NCBI GenBank assembly: GCA_007994965.1
Contig: VOPW01000001.1
Coordinates: 1,364,001-1,428,000 of the forward strand
DNA from: Piscinibacter aquaticus
GTDB lineage: Bacteria; Pseudomonadota; Gammaproteobacteria; Burkholderiales; Burkholderiaceae_C
Reading direction: 5' to 3'
Length of the DNA stretch: 64,000 bases
Below the pieces are notes generated by a model that worked only from the letters and a program-made list of their open reading frames with translations, was not told the DNA's origin and ran no database searches. How positions within the stretch are numbered: the stretch's first letter is position 1; every line of letters begins with the position of its first letter. This document shows, piece by piece, positions 1-10,946 of the stretch. The position numbers and the translations under genes are program-made.

Positions 1-362
1 GAGCAGGTGCACACGAAAGCCGATCGCGCCGAGCACCGTGGCCAGCGAGCCGCTGCGCTGGCCGCCGCGCCAGCAATAGACCAGCGGCGTCCAGTCCTTG
101 GGCTTGTCCATCGCCTCGCGCTCGAGGTGCGCCGCGATGTTGCGCGCCACCAGCGCCGCGCCGCGCTTGCGCGCCGCGAACGGCGACACCTGCTTGTACT
201 GGTGCCCACCAGCGCGCGCTCGGCGTCGGTGAGGCTCGGCCAGTTGATCGCGCCGGGCAGACGGTCTTCGGCGTACTCGCTCTCCGAGCGCGCATCGATC
301 ACGGCGTCGAATGAGCCCAGCCGGCGCAGCGCCTCGTCGGCGGCTATGGAGACGATCGGCAT
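1..362 (-). CDS. mnmH: tRNA 2-selenouridine/geranyl-2-thiouridine synthase MnmH, N-terminal part
   Basis: MnmH replaces the sulfur of 2-thiouridine at the tRNA wobble position with selenium, via a geranylated intermediate, and consists of an N-terminal rhodanese domain followed by a P-loop domain. Only the rhodanese part is in the window; the gene runs off the left edge. Visible are the start MPIVSIAADEAL, the segment VIDARSESEYAEDRLPGAINWP, and the catalytic loop YCWRGGQRSGS near the left edge, all typical of SelU/YbbB. One base appears to be missing near 203 (between VGT and YKQVSPF). The ATG lies 8 bp after the glnD stop, so the gene probably belongs to the map-glnD transcript. Family assignment is firm; selenium versus geranyl activity in vivo cannot be judged here. 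Confidence 0.85.
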   Translation of the reverse strand, partial: MPIVSIAADEALRRLGSFDAVIDARSESEYAEDRLPGAINWPSLTDAERALVGTSTSRCRRSRRASAARRWWRATSRRTSSARRWTSPRTGRRWSIAGAAASAAARWPRCSARSAFVCTC

Positions 363-370
363 CGGGCGAA

Positions 371-2998
371 TCAGGGGCTGATCGCGTCGAGCAGTTCGCT
401 CTCGATCTCGATCTGCTTGCGGTTGTGCTGCAGCTCCGAGCCGTCGACGAGGAAGGTGTCCTCGACGCGCTCGCCCAGCGTGGTGATCTTGGCCAGCTGC
501 AGGTTGACGTGGTGGCGCGCGAGCACGCGGGCGATGGCATACAGCAGGCCGGAGCGGTCGCTCGCCGAGATGGCCAGCAGCCAGCGCTGCGCGCGTTCGT
601 CGGGGCGCAGCGTGACGCGCGGCGTGACCGGGAATGACTTGACGCGCCGCGACAGCCGGCCGCGGCTCGGCTCGGGCAGCGCGCCGGTCGCCGACACCGC
701 GGCGCACAGCTGCGTTTCCACCAGCGAGATCAGGTCGCGGTACTGCACCGCGTCCTCGCCTTCGAGCTGCGGGCTGGTGACCTGGAAGGTGTCGAGCGCA
801 TAACCGGCGCGCGTTGTGTGCACCTTGGCATCAGGATGTTGAAGCCGGCGCTGTCGAAATAGCCGCAGATGCGCGCGAAGAGATCGGGCCGGTCGGGCGA
901 GAACACCAGCACCTGCAGCCCTTCGCCCAGTGACGAGGGCCGCGCCTTGACCACCGGCTCGGCACTCTCGAGGTGGCGGAACAGCGAGCGCGCGTGCGGG
1001 CGATGTCGCCGGCATCGTGGCGCGCGAAATAGCTCACCTCCAGCGTCTTCCACAGCGCCGTTTCGGTGCCGGGCAGCATCGAGTGCAGGTTCAGCAGGTG
1101 GCGCGCCTCTTCCTTGCGCGCTTCGATCTCGGCATCGAGATTCGGTTTGGCGCCGCCGAGCGCGCGCAGCGTCGAACGGTAGAGGTCTTCGAGCAGCTTG
1201 CCCTTCCAGGCATTCCACACCTTCGGGCTGGTGCCACGGATGTCGGCCACCGTCAGCAGGTACAGGCCGGTGAGGTAGCGCGGCGAGCCGACGCGGCGGG
1301 CAAACTCCTGGATCACCTCCGGGTCGGAGAGGTCTTCCTTCTGCGCGATGCGCGACATGCGCAGGTGTTCGCGCACCAGGAACTCGATCAGCGCCGCGTC
1401 TTCCTTGCCAATGCCGTGGTCGCGGCAGAAGCGCCGCACCTCGCTGGCGCCGAGCTCGGAGTGGTCGCCGCCGCGGCCTTTGGCCACGTCGTGGAACAGG
1501 GCGGCGACGTAGAGCACCCAGGGCTTGTCCCAGGTGAGGGCGAGCTGGGTGCAGAACGGGTACTCGTGCGCGTGCTCGGGGATGAAGAAGCGGCGCACGT
1601 TGCGCAGCACCATCAGGATGTGCTGGTCCACGGTGTAGACGTGGAACAGGTCGTGCTGCATCTGCCCGACGATGCGGCGGAACACCCACAGGTAGCGCCC
1701 CAGCACCGAGGTCTGGTTCATCAGCCGGAAGGCGTGGGTCTGGCCTTCCTTCTCCTGCAGGATCTGCATGAAGGTGGCGCGGTTGACCGGATCCTGGCGG
1801 AACTCGGCGCCCATCTGCTCGCGGGCGTTGTACAGCGCGCGCAGCGTGCGCGCCGACAGGCCCCTGACGCCCACCGTCTGCTGGTAGGTCAGGAAGGTGC
1901 GCAGGATCGCGTGCGGGTGGCGCTGGTAGAGATCGTCGCTGGCCACCTCGATCATGCCGCCGCGCTCGAGGAAGAATTCGTCGATCGGGCGCATCGGCGC
2001 GTCCTGCGAGCCGGCCACGCGCTCCTCGATGTTGAGCATCAGGATCTGGTTGAGCTGCGCCACCGCCTTGGCCGCCCAGTAGTAGCGGCGCATCAGCACT
2101 TCCGAGGCGCGCTGGCCCGGCGCCGAGGTGTAGCCGAAGCTCTCGGCCACCGCCGTTTGCAGATCGAACACCGGGCGGTCTTCGCGCCGGCCAGCGATCA
2201 CGTGCAGCCGCGCGCGGATCAGCGAGCAGGCCTTCGTTGCGCTGCAGCTGCTTGACCTCGAAGGGCGTGATCAGCCCCTTGGCCGCCAGCTCGACCCAGC
2301 TCTTGCCCAGGCCCGCGGCGCGAGCCACCCAGATCACCACCTGGAGGTCGCGCAGGCCACCTGGGCTTTCCTTGCAGTTGGGCTCCAGCGCGTAGGGCGT
2401 GTCCTCGTACTTCTGGTGGCGCTGGCGCATTTCCAGCGTCTTGGCGCGCAGGAAGGCCTTGGCATCCATCGCCCGCGTGTTGGCGTGGCGGAAGGTGGTG
2501 AAGACGCGCCGCGAGCCGGCGAGGTAGCGGCTTTCCAGCAGCGCGGTCTGCACGGTGACGTCGCGTTCGGCTTCGGCGATGCACTCGTCGACCGTGCGCA
2601 CCGACGAGCCGATCTCCAGGCCGATGTCCCAGCAGGCGGTGATGAAGCCTTCGATGGCGGCCTGCGTGGCCGCCGCGTCGCCGTCGGGCTGGCGAACCGC
2701 CGCTGGCGGCAGCAGCACCAGCACGTCGACGTCGGAGTGCGGGAACAGTTCGCCGCGGCCGTAGCCGCCACGGCCAGCAGCGCCGCGCCCGCGGGCATGC
2801 CGCTGCGCTCCCACAGCGATTGCAGCGTGCCGTCCACGTGCTGGCGAGCGACTTCAGCAGCCGCGAGGCCGCCGGCGCGCTCGCGCGCGAGGCCTGGAAA
2901 TGCGCGATCAGCTCGGCCTTGCCCTGGCGGAAGCGGGTGCGCAGTTCGGCGATGCCCTCGCGGGCAGCGCCATTGGCATCGAGCACGGCCGAGGCCAC
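371..2998 (-). CDS. glnD: [protein-PII] uridylyltransferase / uridylyl-removing enzyme GlnD (frame broken)
   Basis: GlnD senses glutamine and adds or removes UMP on PII proteins, passing nitrogen status to NtrB/NtrC and to glutamine synthetase adenylylation. All parts are visible, in three frames: the nucleotidyltransferase signature [20 protein letters not shown] near 2760, the HD hydrolase motif [18 protein letters not shown] near 1480, and two C-terminal ACT domains ([16 protein letters not shown] and [19 protein letters not shown]). Frame breaks lie near 2840, 2800, 2215, 1000 and 830; the last two are each repaired by one C or G. I chose the GTG at 2998, 8 bp after the map stop, because reading from there gives a family-like N-terminus; another start is possible. 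The length of about 875 residues is normal. Target genes glnA-ntrBC are also in this window, at 54.8-59.5 kb. Confidence 0.93.
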
Positions 2999-3006
2999 GG
3001 CAGCGC

Positions 3007-3812
3007 TCAGGCCGCGACGAAGGCCGGCGGCGGCGGGCTGCCGGCCGACAGCGTCAGCACCTCGTAGCCCGTCTCGGTGACCAGCACCGTGTGCTCCCAC
3101 TGCGCCGACAGCGAACGGTCCTTGGTGACGATGGTCCAGCCGTCGCCCATCTCGCGGATGTCGCGCTTGCCGGCGTTGATCATCGGCTCGATCGTGAAGG
3201 TCATGCCCGGCACCAGTTCCTCCAGCGTGCCGGGGCGGCCGTAGTGCAGCACCTGCGGCTCCTCGTGGAACTTGCGGCCGATGCCGTGGCCGCAGAATTC
3301 GCGCACGATCGAGAAGCCATTGCTCTCGGCGAAGGTCTGGATGGTGTGGCCGATGTCGCCCAGGCGCGCGCCCGGCTTGACCTTTGCGATGCCCTTCCAC
3401 ATGGCCTCGTAGGTCATCTGGCACAGGCGCTTGGCCGCGATCGAGCCTTCGCCGACGACGAACATGCGGCTGGTGTCGCCCGTGCCAGCCGTCCTTGATG
3501 ACGGTGACATCGATGTTGACGATGTCGCCGTTCTTCAGCGGCCGGTCGTTCGGGATGCCGTGGCAGACCTGATGGTTGATCGAGGTGCAGATCGACTTCG
3601 GGTAGGGCGTGTAGCCGGGCGGCGAATAGTTCAGCGGGCGCGGGGATGGCACCCTGCACGTTCACGATGTGGTCGTGGGCGAGCTTGTCCAGCGCCTCGG
3701 TGCTGATACCGGGCTTCACGTGCGGCGTGAGCATGTCCAGCACCTCGGACGCCAGCCGGCCGGCGAGGCGCATGCCTTCGACTTCGGCGGCGGTCTTGAT
3801 CGTGATCGTCAT
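3007..3812 (-). CDS. map: methionine aminopeptidase type I (frame broken)
   Basis: Removes the N-terminal methionine from nascent proteins in the cytoplasm. The protein begins [20 protein letters not shown] and ends with the C-terminal metal-binding region ending [16 protein letters not shown]. The dinuclear-metal ligands expected for the family are present: His in [12 protein letters not shown], Asp in [10 protein letters not shown], His in [12 protein letters not shown], Glu in FTIEPMIN and Glu in QWEHTVL. Reading needs frame changes near 3645 and 3490. The length of about 268 residues fits type Ia enzymes. An in-frame GTG two codons upstream (3818) is an alternative start. It is upstream of glnD on the same strand, a standard betaproteobacterial arrangement. 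Confidence 0.93.
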
Positions 3813-3838
3813 GGGCACGGATTATCTCATCGGCCACG

Positions 3839-3877
3839 TAAAATCGCGGGTTTCCACCGGGGCGGCCCGCCCCGTGG
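3839..3877 (+). promoter_or_regulatory. map/purL divergent intergenic region: putative -10 box and GC hairpin in the purL leader
   Basis: The 99-bp gap between map and purL holds a TAAAAT hexamer at 3839-3844, oriented towards purL. It is followed by a near-perfect GC inverted repeat at 3859-3873 (GGGGCGG, one base, CCGCCCC) that can be extended by the flanking CCAC/GTGG. No convincing -35 element was found. The hairpin lies in what would be the purL 5' leader. There is no U-tract, so it is not a simple terminator. Function is inferred from position only. Confidence 0.3.
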
Positions 3878-3911
3878 CCGGCCTTCTACCTCTTCCACCG
3901 GAACGCGTCGC

Positions 3912-6900
3912 GTGAGCACCAGCCCCCAGAAGCATCTGTTCCACTTCGAGGGCGGCAACGCGCTGTCCGCCTTCCGCGCCCAGGCGCTGCTGCCGCGCCT
4001 GCAGGCCGTCAACCCGCGCATCACCGCGGTGCATGCCCGCCACGTGCACTGGGTGTGGAGCGACCATCCGCTAGCCGGCGCCGAGCACGACAAGCTGGAA
4101 GCGCTGCTGCGTTATGGCGATCCCTACGCGGGGCCGGCCGAAGGCGCGCTGCTGGTCGTGGCGCCGCGCCTGGGCACGGTGTCGCCCTGGGCCTCCAAGG
4201 CCACCGACATCGCGCACAACTGCGGCACGGCCATCCGCCGCGTCGAGCGCGTCACCGAATACCGCGCGGCGCTGAAGAGCGGCCTGCTCGGCGGCGCGAA
4301 GGCGCTGTCCGACGACGAACTGCGCCAGTGCGCCGCGCTGCTGCACGACCGCATGACCGAAAGCGTGCTGCTGGCGCGCGACGAGGCCAGGCATCTCTTC
4401 GACGAGCAGCCCGGCAAGCCGATGGAGCACGTCGACGTGCTCGGCCGCGGGCGCAGCGCGCTGGAAGCGGCCAACAAGAATTTCGGCCGGCGCTGTCCGA
4501 CGACGAGATCGAGTATCTCGTCGCCGCCTTCACCGGCCTGAAGCGCAACCCGACCGACGTCGAGCTGATGATGTTCGCGCAGGCGAACTCCGAGCACTGC
4601 CGCCACAAGATCTTCAACGCGCAGTTCACGATCGACGGCGTGGCGCAAGAGAAGTCGATGTTCGGCATGATCCGCAACACGCATCAGCTGGCGCCGCAGC
4701 ACACGGTGATCGCCTACAGCGACAACGCCAGCGTGATGGAAGGCCACGAGGTCGAGCGCTGGCTGCCCCAGGGCTACACCAACGCGCCGGCCTACGGAGC
4801 GCGCCGCGAGACGGCCCACGTGCTGATGAAGGTGGAGACGCACAACCACCCGACGGCGATCTCGCCGTTCCCGGGCGCTTCCACCGGCGCCGGCGGCGAG
4901 ATCCGCGACGAAGGCGCCACCGGCCGCGGCTCAAAGCCCAAGGCGGGCCTGACCGGCTTCTCGGTCTCGAACCTGCACCTGCCCGGCACCAGTGAACCGT
5001 GGGAGCGGCAGCCGTACGGCAAGCCCGAGCACATCGCCAGTGCGCTACAGATCATGATCGACGGCCCGCTGGGCGGCGCGGCCTTCAACAACGAATTCGG
5101 CCGGCCCAACCTGCTCGGCTACTTCCGCGTCTACGAGCAGACGGTGGACGGCATCCGCCGCGGCTATCACAAGCCGATCATGATCGCCGGCGGCCTGGGC
5201 ACGATCTCGGCCACGCAGACGAGCAAGATCGAATTTCCCGCCGGCACGCTGCTCGTGCAGCTCGGCGGGCCGGGCATGCGCATCGGCATGGGTGGCGGTG
5301 CGGCGAGTTCGATGGCCGCCGGCGCGAATGCCGCCGAGCTCGATTTCGACTCGGTGCAGCGCGGCAACCCGGAGATCCAGCGCCGCGCGCAGGAGGTCAT
5401 CAACCACTGCTGGGCGCTGGGCGAGAGCAACCCGATCCTCGCGATCCACGACGTCGGTGCCGGCGGCATCAGCAATGCCTTCCCTGAGCTGGTGGACGGC
5501 GCCGGCAAGGGTGCACGCTTCGACCTCTCCAAGGTACCGCTGGAGGAGACCGGCCTCGCCCCAAGGAGATCTGGTGCAACGAGAGCCAGGAGCGCTACGT
5601 CATGGCGGTGCGCGCCGACGCGCTGCCGCTGTTCCAGGCGATGTGCGAGCGCGAGCGCTGCCCGTTCGCGATCGTCGGCGTGGCTACCGATCAGAAGCAG
5701 CTGGTGCTCGAGCAGCCGGGCTCGGATGACAGGCCCATCGACATGCCGATGGAGGTGCTGCTCGGCAAGCCGCCGCGCATGCACCGCGACGTCCAGCGCG
5801 TGGCGCGCACGGCCGCGCCGCTGAAGCTCGACGATGTGGCACTCGACAAGGTCGCGTTCGACGTCTTGCGCCACCCGACCGTGGCCAGCAAGCGTTTCCT
5901 GATCACCATCGGTGACCGCACGGTGGGCGGCCTCGACCATCGCGACCAGATGGTCGGCCCGTGGCAGGTGCCTGTGGCCGACTGCGCGGTGACGCTGGCC
6001 GATTACGCCGGCTTCGCCGGCGAAGCGATGAGCATGGGCGAGCGCACGCCGCTGGCGTCGCTCGATGCGCCGGCCGCCGGCCGCATGGCGGTGGGCGAGG
6101 CGATCACTAATCTGCTGGCTGCGCCGATCGAGCTGCCGCGCGTGAAGCTCAGCTGCAACTGGATGGCCGCCTGCGGCGAGCCGGGCGAAGACGCAGCGCT
6201 GTACGACACCGTCAAGGCGGTGGGCATGGCGCTCTGCCCGGCGCTGGGCATCAGCGTGCCGGTGGGCAAGGATTCGTTGTCGATGCGCACCCGGTGGAGC
6301 GAGGGCGGGGCGGCGAAGCAGGTCACCGCGCCGGTGAGCCTGATCGTCTCGGCCTTCGCGAGCATCGCCGATGTGCGGCCCACGCTGACGCCGCAGCTGA
6401 AGGCCGGCGACACCACGCTGGTGCTGGTCGACCTCGGCCAGGGCCAGCGCCGCATGGGCGGCTCGATGCTGGCCCAGGTGCTGAACCAGTTCGGCGACCG
6501 CGTGCCCGACCTCGACGACCCGGCGCTGCTGAAGTCGCTGGTGGCCGCGGTGAACGAACTGCGCGGCCAGGGCCGGCTGCTCGCCTACCACGACCGCAGC
6601 GATGGCGGCCTCTGGGCCACGGTCTGCGAGATGGCGTTTGCCGGCCACCGCGGCGTGGACCTCAACGTCGACCTGCTCGTCACCGAGGGCGACGGCATCG
6701 CCGACAGCCGCGCCGACTACGGCGACTCGAAGAACTGGGCCGCGCAGGTCAGCGCGCGCCGCCACGAGCTCACGCTGCAGGCGCTGTTCAACGAGGAACT
6801 CGGCGTGGTGCTGCAGGTGCCCACCGCCGTGCGCAACGAGGTGATGCAGGTGCTGCGCGCCCACGGCCTCTCCAGGCACAGCCACTTCATCGGCAAGGCC

Positions 6901-7899
6901 AACGATCGCGGCGTGGTCGAGGTCTGGCGTGACACCAAGCCGGTCTTCAGCGCCTCGCTGCGCGACCTGCACCGGGCCTGGGACGAGGTGAGCTCCCGCA
7001 TCGCCGCGCTGCGCGACAACCCGGCCTGCGCCGAGGCCGAGCACGCCGTCGCGGGCGCCGCCGACGACCCGGGCTTGCACCTGCACCTCACGTTCGACCC
7101 GGCCGACGATGTCGCCGCACCGTTCATCGGCAAGGCGACACCCAAGGTGGCGATCCTGCGCGAGCAGGGCGTCAACTCGCACGTCGAGATGAGCTATGCG
7201 ATGGCGAAGGCCGGCTTCGAGACCTTCGACGTGCACATGAGCGACCTGCAGTCCGGCCGTGCGCGGCTGGACATGTTCCAGGGCTTCGTCGCCTGCGGCG
7301 GCTTCAGCTACGGCGACACGCTGGGCGCCGGCGAAGGCTGGGCCCGCTCGGTGATGTTCAATCCGGTGCTGGCCGAGCAGTTCGCCGCCTTCTTCGGCCG
7401 CTCCGACACCTTCGCGCTCGGCGTGTGCAACGGCTGCCAGATGATGGCGGCGCTGGCGCCGATCATCCCCGGTGCGCAGGCCTGGCCGAAGTTCACCCGC
7501 AACAAGAGCGAGCAGTTCGAGGCACGGCTGTCGCTGGTCGAGGTGCTCCCGAGCCCGTCGATCTTCTTCGCCGGCATGGAAGGCAGCCGCATCCCGATCG
7601 CGGTGGCGCATGGCGAAGGCTTCGCCGACTTCTCGCAGCGCGGCGATGCCAAGGCCGTGCACCGCGCGATGCGCTTCGTCGACCATCACGGCCGGCCGAC
7701 CGAGGCCTATCCGTTCAACCCGAACGGCAGCCCCGACGGCCTGACCTCGGTGACCACCGGCGACGGCCGCTTTACCGTGCTGATGCCGCACCCGGAGCGC
7801 GTGTTCCGCAACGTGCAGATGAGCTGGACGAGCGGCGACTTGAGCGAACTCAGCCCGTGGATGCGGATGTTCCGCAACGCCCGCCGCTGGGTGGGCTGA
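3912..7899 (+). CDS. purL: phosphoribosylformylglycinamidine synthase, large single-chain form (frame broken)
   Basis: Catalyses step four of purine synthesis, FGAR + glutamine + ATP to FGAM. The long proteobacterial form of about 1,330 residues is present: N-terminal substrate-channel domain ([18 protein letters not shown]), AIRS-type ATP-grasp-like repeats with [20 protein letters not shown], and the C-terminal class I glutamine amidotransferase with nucleophile Cys in [15 protein letters not shown] and the terminal motif [12 protein letters not shown]. Frame changes lie near 4487 and 5560; both are consistent with one missing base. The GTG at 3912 was chosen because it is preceded by a GGAA about 12 bp upstream and gives the usual N-terminus. 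It is divergent from map. Very long open frames on the opposite strand are coding shadows. Confidence 0.95.
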
Positions 7900-7933
7900 C
7901 GGTGGCACACTGAGCCGATCGGAGGGCTTGGCG

Positions 7934-8358
7934 ATGGCAGCGACTGACACCCCGCCTGGGATCCGGCGAGCTGGCTGAAGCAGTGGGGCGCGGCGATGCA
8001 GCTCGCGCCGAAGACGCTGGTGCAGCCCATCCTGCCGGGCTGGACGCTGAACGTGAATGCGTTCAACAGCAGTGCGCCGCAGACCGAGGCCGAGATCGTC
8101 GGCAAGCATAGCTACGGCCGGCAGCTCGGCCGCATCAGCGATGCGCTGGAGCTGCTGGTGCGCTCGCGCGACCCGAAGGCCGCCGACGAACGCTTCGACG
8201 ATTTCCGCGCGATGAAGGCGGAGATCGACGACATCAAGGCCGGCAATGCCGAGGCGCGCGTGGCACGGCTGCTGGCCGATCTCGATCTGCTGAAGGTGCT
8301 CGACCCGGCCGCTCACGCCCGGCTGAAGGACGAGCTGAAGAAGAGGGTGGCGAAGTGA
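7934..8358 (+). CDS. conserved-looking small protein of unknown function (frame broken)
   Basis: I do not recognise this protein. Reading from the ATG at 7934 (GGAGGG about 13 bp upstream) with one missing base near 7957 gives about 141 residues. It has a tryptophan-rich start (DPASWLKQWGAAM), a middle segment PGWTLNVNAFNSSAPQTEAEIVGKHSYG, and a charged, probably helical tail rich in Asp, Glu, Lys and Arg. It has no signal peptide or membrane segment. Its stop overlaps the GTG start of the next gene (GTGA), which implies translational coupling with the predicted metal-dependent hydrolase and perhaps a joint role. Confidence 0.6.
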
Positions 8359-9176
8359 CCGACCTCGTGGTGCGCCGCCTGCTGATCGACCTGGAGGCGC
8401 CGTTCGAGCGCCACTGGAATGGCGGCGATGCCTTCCGCACCGCCCGGTTCAACGCGCTGTCGATGAGCTTTCCGGTCGGCGAGCAGTTCTTCATCGACTC
8501 GGTCAAGCTCGGGCTGAAAGCGCTGCCGGAGGGTCGGCGCGAGGCGATGGCCGGCCAGATCCAGGGCTTCATCGGCCAGGAGGCCACGCACCGGCGCATC
8601 CACGCGCTGTTCAACGCCCAGCTCGAGGCGCAGGGCCACCACAACGCCTGGGCGGGCGCGCGGCGCGGCGGCTGAAGCGGCTCGAAGGGCTGGACCCGCG
8701 CCACTGGGTCGCAGCGACCGCGGCCACCGAGCACATCACGGCGATCTTCGCCGAGTGGATGCTGGCCCATCCCGAATGCCTGGACGGCGCCGAGCCGCGG
8801 CTGCGCACGCTGTGGACTGGCACGCCGCGGAGGAATCCGAGCACCGCAGCATCGCCTTCGATCTCTACACGGCGCTGGGCGGCAACGATCTCTGGCGCCA
8901 CCGCTTCATGCGCATCGTCACGTTGCACTTCCTGTCGGATGTGTTCCGCCAGACCCTCCGCAACCTCTGGCACGACGGCGAGCTCTTCAAGCCGCGCACT
9001 GGCGCAGCGGCTGGCAGTTGCTGTTCGCGCGCGGCGGCTTGCTGCGCAGCATCTACCGGCTCTGGAAGCGTTATTTCGAGCCGGGCTTCCACCCGAGCCA
9101 GCAGGACGGCTCGGCCGCCGAGCGCTGGCTGCGCGAGAACGGCGCCGCCTACACCGAGGTGGGCCGCACGGCCTGA
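8355..9176 (+). CDS. predicted metal-dependent hydrolase, COG3687/PF10118-like (frame broken)
   Basis: The protein resembles the family of predicted metal-dependent hydrolases related to PF10118; no substrate is established. Visible blocks are FNALSMSFPVGEQFFIDSVK, FIGQEATHRRIHALFN, ATEHITAIFAEWML and WHAAEESEHRSIAFDLYTALGG. Together they give the conserved Glu and His positions (QEATHRRIH, TEHIT, EESEH) expected of a ferritin-like diiron or dimetal four-helix core. Frame changes are needed near 8665, 8820 and 9000. The length is about 275 residues. It starts at a GTG overlapping the previous stop. Its 3' end overlaps the convergent regulator gene by 28 bp. Confidence 0.75.
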
Positions 9177-10018
9177 GGCTGCGGTTCGCCCGGGCCGAGA
9201 GGTGCCGCGAGGTGGCGCAGCGCCTGCGCGGTGGCCTCGTCGGCCGGAAAGAAGGTTTCCAACGCCAGTTCGGACAAGGTGATGTCCACCGGTGTGCCGA
9301 ACACCGTGATCGTGCTGATCAACGACAGCACGCCTGCGCTGCTGCGGAACTGCAGCGGCATCGCCACCGCCGGGGCGGGGCTGGGCATGGGTCGGTCTTC
9401 AACCCCGTCGGGCAGCGGGTAGCCACGCAGCTCCTCGGCCAGTGCTGCGAGCGTGGCGTCGCCGCTGGCATCGACCTGCTGTTTCAGCCGCTCCAGCAGG
9501 TGGTGGCGCCACTGCGCCAGGTTGACGATGCGCGGCGCGAGCCCCTGCGGGTGGAGGCTCAGGCGCAGCACGTTCAGCGGAGGCTGCAGCAACGCCGCCG
9601 GCAGACCCTCGAGCATCAGCGGCACCATTCGATTCGCGGCGACCCGGTTCCAGTGGCGATCGACCAGCAGCGCCGGGTAAGGCTCGTGGCCCTTGAGCAC
9701 GCCTTCGAGCGCCTGCCGGGCAACGGCCAGCGCCGGGTCGTCCAGGCGATGCTCGCTGAACATCGGCGCATAGCCCGCCGCGGCGAGCAGCCGGTTGCGT
9801 TCGCGCAGCGGCACGCCGAGCCGGTCGGCCAGCCGCAGCACCATCTCGCGGCTCGGCAGCGCGCGGCCGGTTTCGACGCAGCTGAGGTGGCGGGTGGAGA
9901 CGTTCGCATCACCGGCCAGATCGAGCTGGCTGAGCCGGCGGCGCTGGCGCCAGTCGCGCAGCAGCGTGCCGACCGGCGGCGTGGCGACGTTGCGGGCCAG
10001 GGGGAGTGTCGAACTCAT
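9149..10018 (-). CDS. XRE-family transcriptional regulator with MmyB-like ligand-binding domain
   Basis: An intact 289-residue protein. Residues about 15-75 form an XRE helix-turn-helix (LLRDWRQRRRLSQLDLAGDA, then STRHLSCVETGRALPSREMV). The rest matches the MmyB-like C-terminal domain (AAGYAPMFSEHRLDD, PALLVDRHWNRVAANRMVPL), which in related regulators binds a fatty-acid-like ligand in a PAS-like pocket. The start is the ATG at 10018; the open frame extends upstream without a better start. The gene lies 61 bp downstream of, and on the same strand as, an NAD(P)H oxidoreductase, a frequent pairing for this family. Regulation of that neighbour is an inference. Confidence 0.88.
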   Translation of the reverse strand: MSSTLPLARNVATPPVGTLLRDWRQRRRLSQLDLAGDANVSTRHLSCVETGRALPSREMVLRLADRLGVPLRERNRLLAAAGYAPMFSEHRLDDPALAVARQALEGVLKGHEPYPALLVDRHWNRVAANRMVPLMLEGLPAALLQPPLNVLRLSLHPQGLAPRIVNLAQWRHHLLERLKQQVDASGDATLAALAEELRGYPLPDGVEDRPMPSPAPAVAMPLQFRSSAGVLSLISTITVFGTPVDITLSELALETFFPADEATAQALRHLAAPLGPGEPQPQAVRPTSV

Positions 10019-10079
10019 GGCGTCCACGATAGCGCAGCGGGTCAGCGCAGCGATGACCTCCCAGGTCATCGCGCGGGCC

Positions 10080-10673
10080 TCAGGCGGCGCGCCGACCCAG
10101 CGAGGCCAGCTTCGCGATCCACTTCGCGCGGCCGTCGTCGCCGAGCTGGTCGACGCCGCCGATCAGCGTCTCGTCGACCGGCCCAATGCCGACGAAGCCG
10201 AGGATGTTGCGCTCCAGGCTCTTGACGCTGTGGGCACGGAAGTAGAAGCGATAGACCAGCGACGGCATGCCCATCGTCACCACCACGCGCGCCGATCGGC
10301 CGGCCAGGCCTTTCTGACCGAAGGGGCTGCCCTTCGCAGGCCTGAATGCGAAGCCCGGCCGCGCCACCTGCTCGAGGAAGCCCTTGAGCAGGGCCGGCAT
10401 GTCGCCCATCCACAGCGGAAAGAAGATCACCAGGTGCTGTGCCCAGGCGATGTCGTCCTGCGCCTTCTGCAAGCCGGAAGGAAGTGGTCCGCTCTCCCAT
10501 TCGCTCTGGCTGCGCAGCAGCGGAAAGTCGAGCTGGGCCGGCGTGGCGGTGCGCACCTGGTGGCCGGCCGCCGTGGCCGCCGCCGCATAGGCGTGCGCGA
10601 GGGCGTGGCCGAGGTGGGTGCGGGTCACGTCCGGGTGCCCCTGGATGATGAGGATTCGACGGTTCTCGTCCAT
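10080..10673 (-). CDS. flavodoxin-fold NAD(P)H dehydrogenase (quinone) / NQO1-MdaB family
   Basis: An intact 197-residue flavodoxin-like oxidoreductase that probably transfers two electrons from NAD(P)H to quinones or similar electrophiles. It opens with the FMN/FAD-binding strand-loop RRILIIQGHPDVTRTHLGHAL. It carries HLVIFFPLWMGDMPALLKGF, the flavin-site motif of this family, and ends with the FGFVGIGPVDETLIGG-like loop (here GFVGIGPVDETLIGGVDQ). The start ATG at 10673 is directly before this first strand. The adjacent XRE regulator on the same strand may control it. The physiological substrate is not evident. Confidence 0.88.
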   Translation of the reverse strand: MDENRRILIIQGHPDVTRTHLGHALAHAYAAAATAAGHQVRTATPAQLDFPLLRSQSEWESGPLPSGLQKAQDDIAWAQHLVIFFPLWMGDMPALLKGFLEQVARPGFAFRPAKGSPFGQKGLAGRSARVVVTMGMPSLVYRFYFRAHSVKSLERNILGFVGIGPVDETLIGGVDQLGDDGRAKWIAKLASLGRRAA

Positions 10674-10788
10674 GGTGTGGTCGTCGGGCTGCGTCGCGTC
10701 CCACATGGTCACGCGGGGCCGCGCAGGGCCTTTGCGATTCTTCAAGTGCCGCGCACAGTGGCGATGCCGGATGCCATCGACCTCTTTG

Positions 10789-10820
10789 GAGCACCCTGTC
10801 AAGGTTGAGGACTGGTGCTC
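10789..10820. promoter_or_regulatory. 7-bp inverted repeat upstream of the diiron-protein/DSF-synthase operon
   Basis: The 273-bp region 10674-10946 separates the divergent oxidoreductase and diiron-protein genes and must contain both promoters. It holds an inverted repeat GAGCACC (10789-10795) and GGTGCTC (10814-10820), spaced 18 bp apart, about 130 bp upstream of the operon start. No clear -35/-10 pair was found. An operator role is a guess from symmetry and position. Confidence 0.3.
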
Positions 10821-10946
10821 TCGGCGACACGCGGACAGAATGCTTCGCACAAAAGTGTCGCAGGGCGATGGATCGTGCAGCGGTTCGCGCGATCGGCGGG
10901 GGCCGCCCTGTGACGGTGACGAACCGTGGTCGTTGATGAGGCCTAT

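Noticed and set aside
5167..8316. A very long open frame on the minus strand (over 1,000 codons) opposite purL.
   Set aside because: It has a low-complexity His/Arg/Ala composition typical of the antisense frame of GC-rich genes, while the plus strand carries unmistakable PurL motifs.
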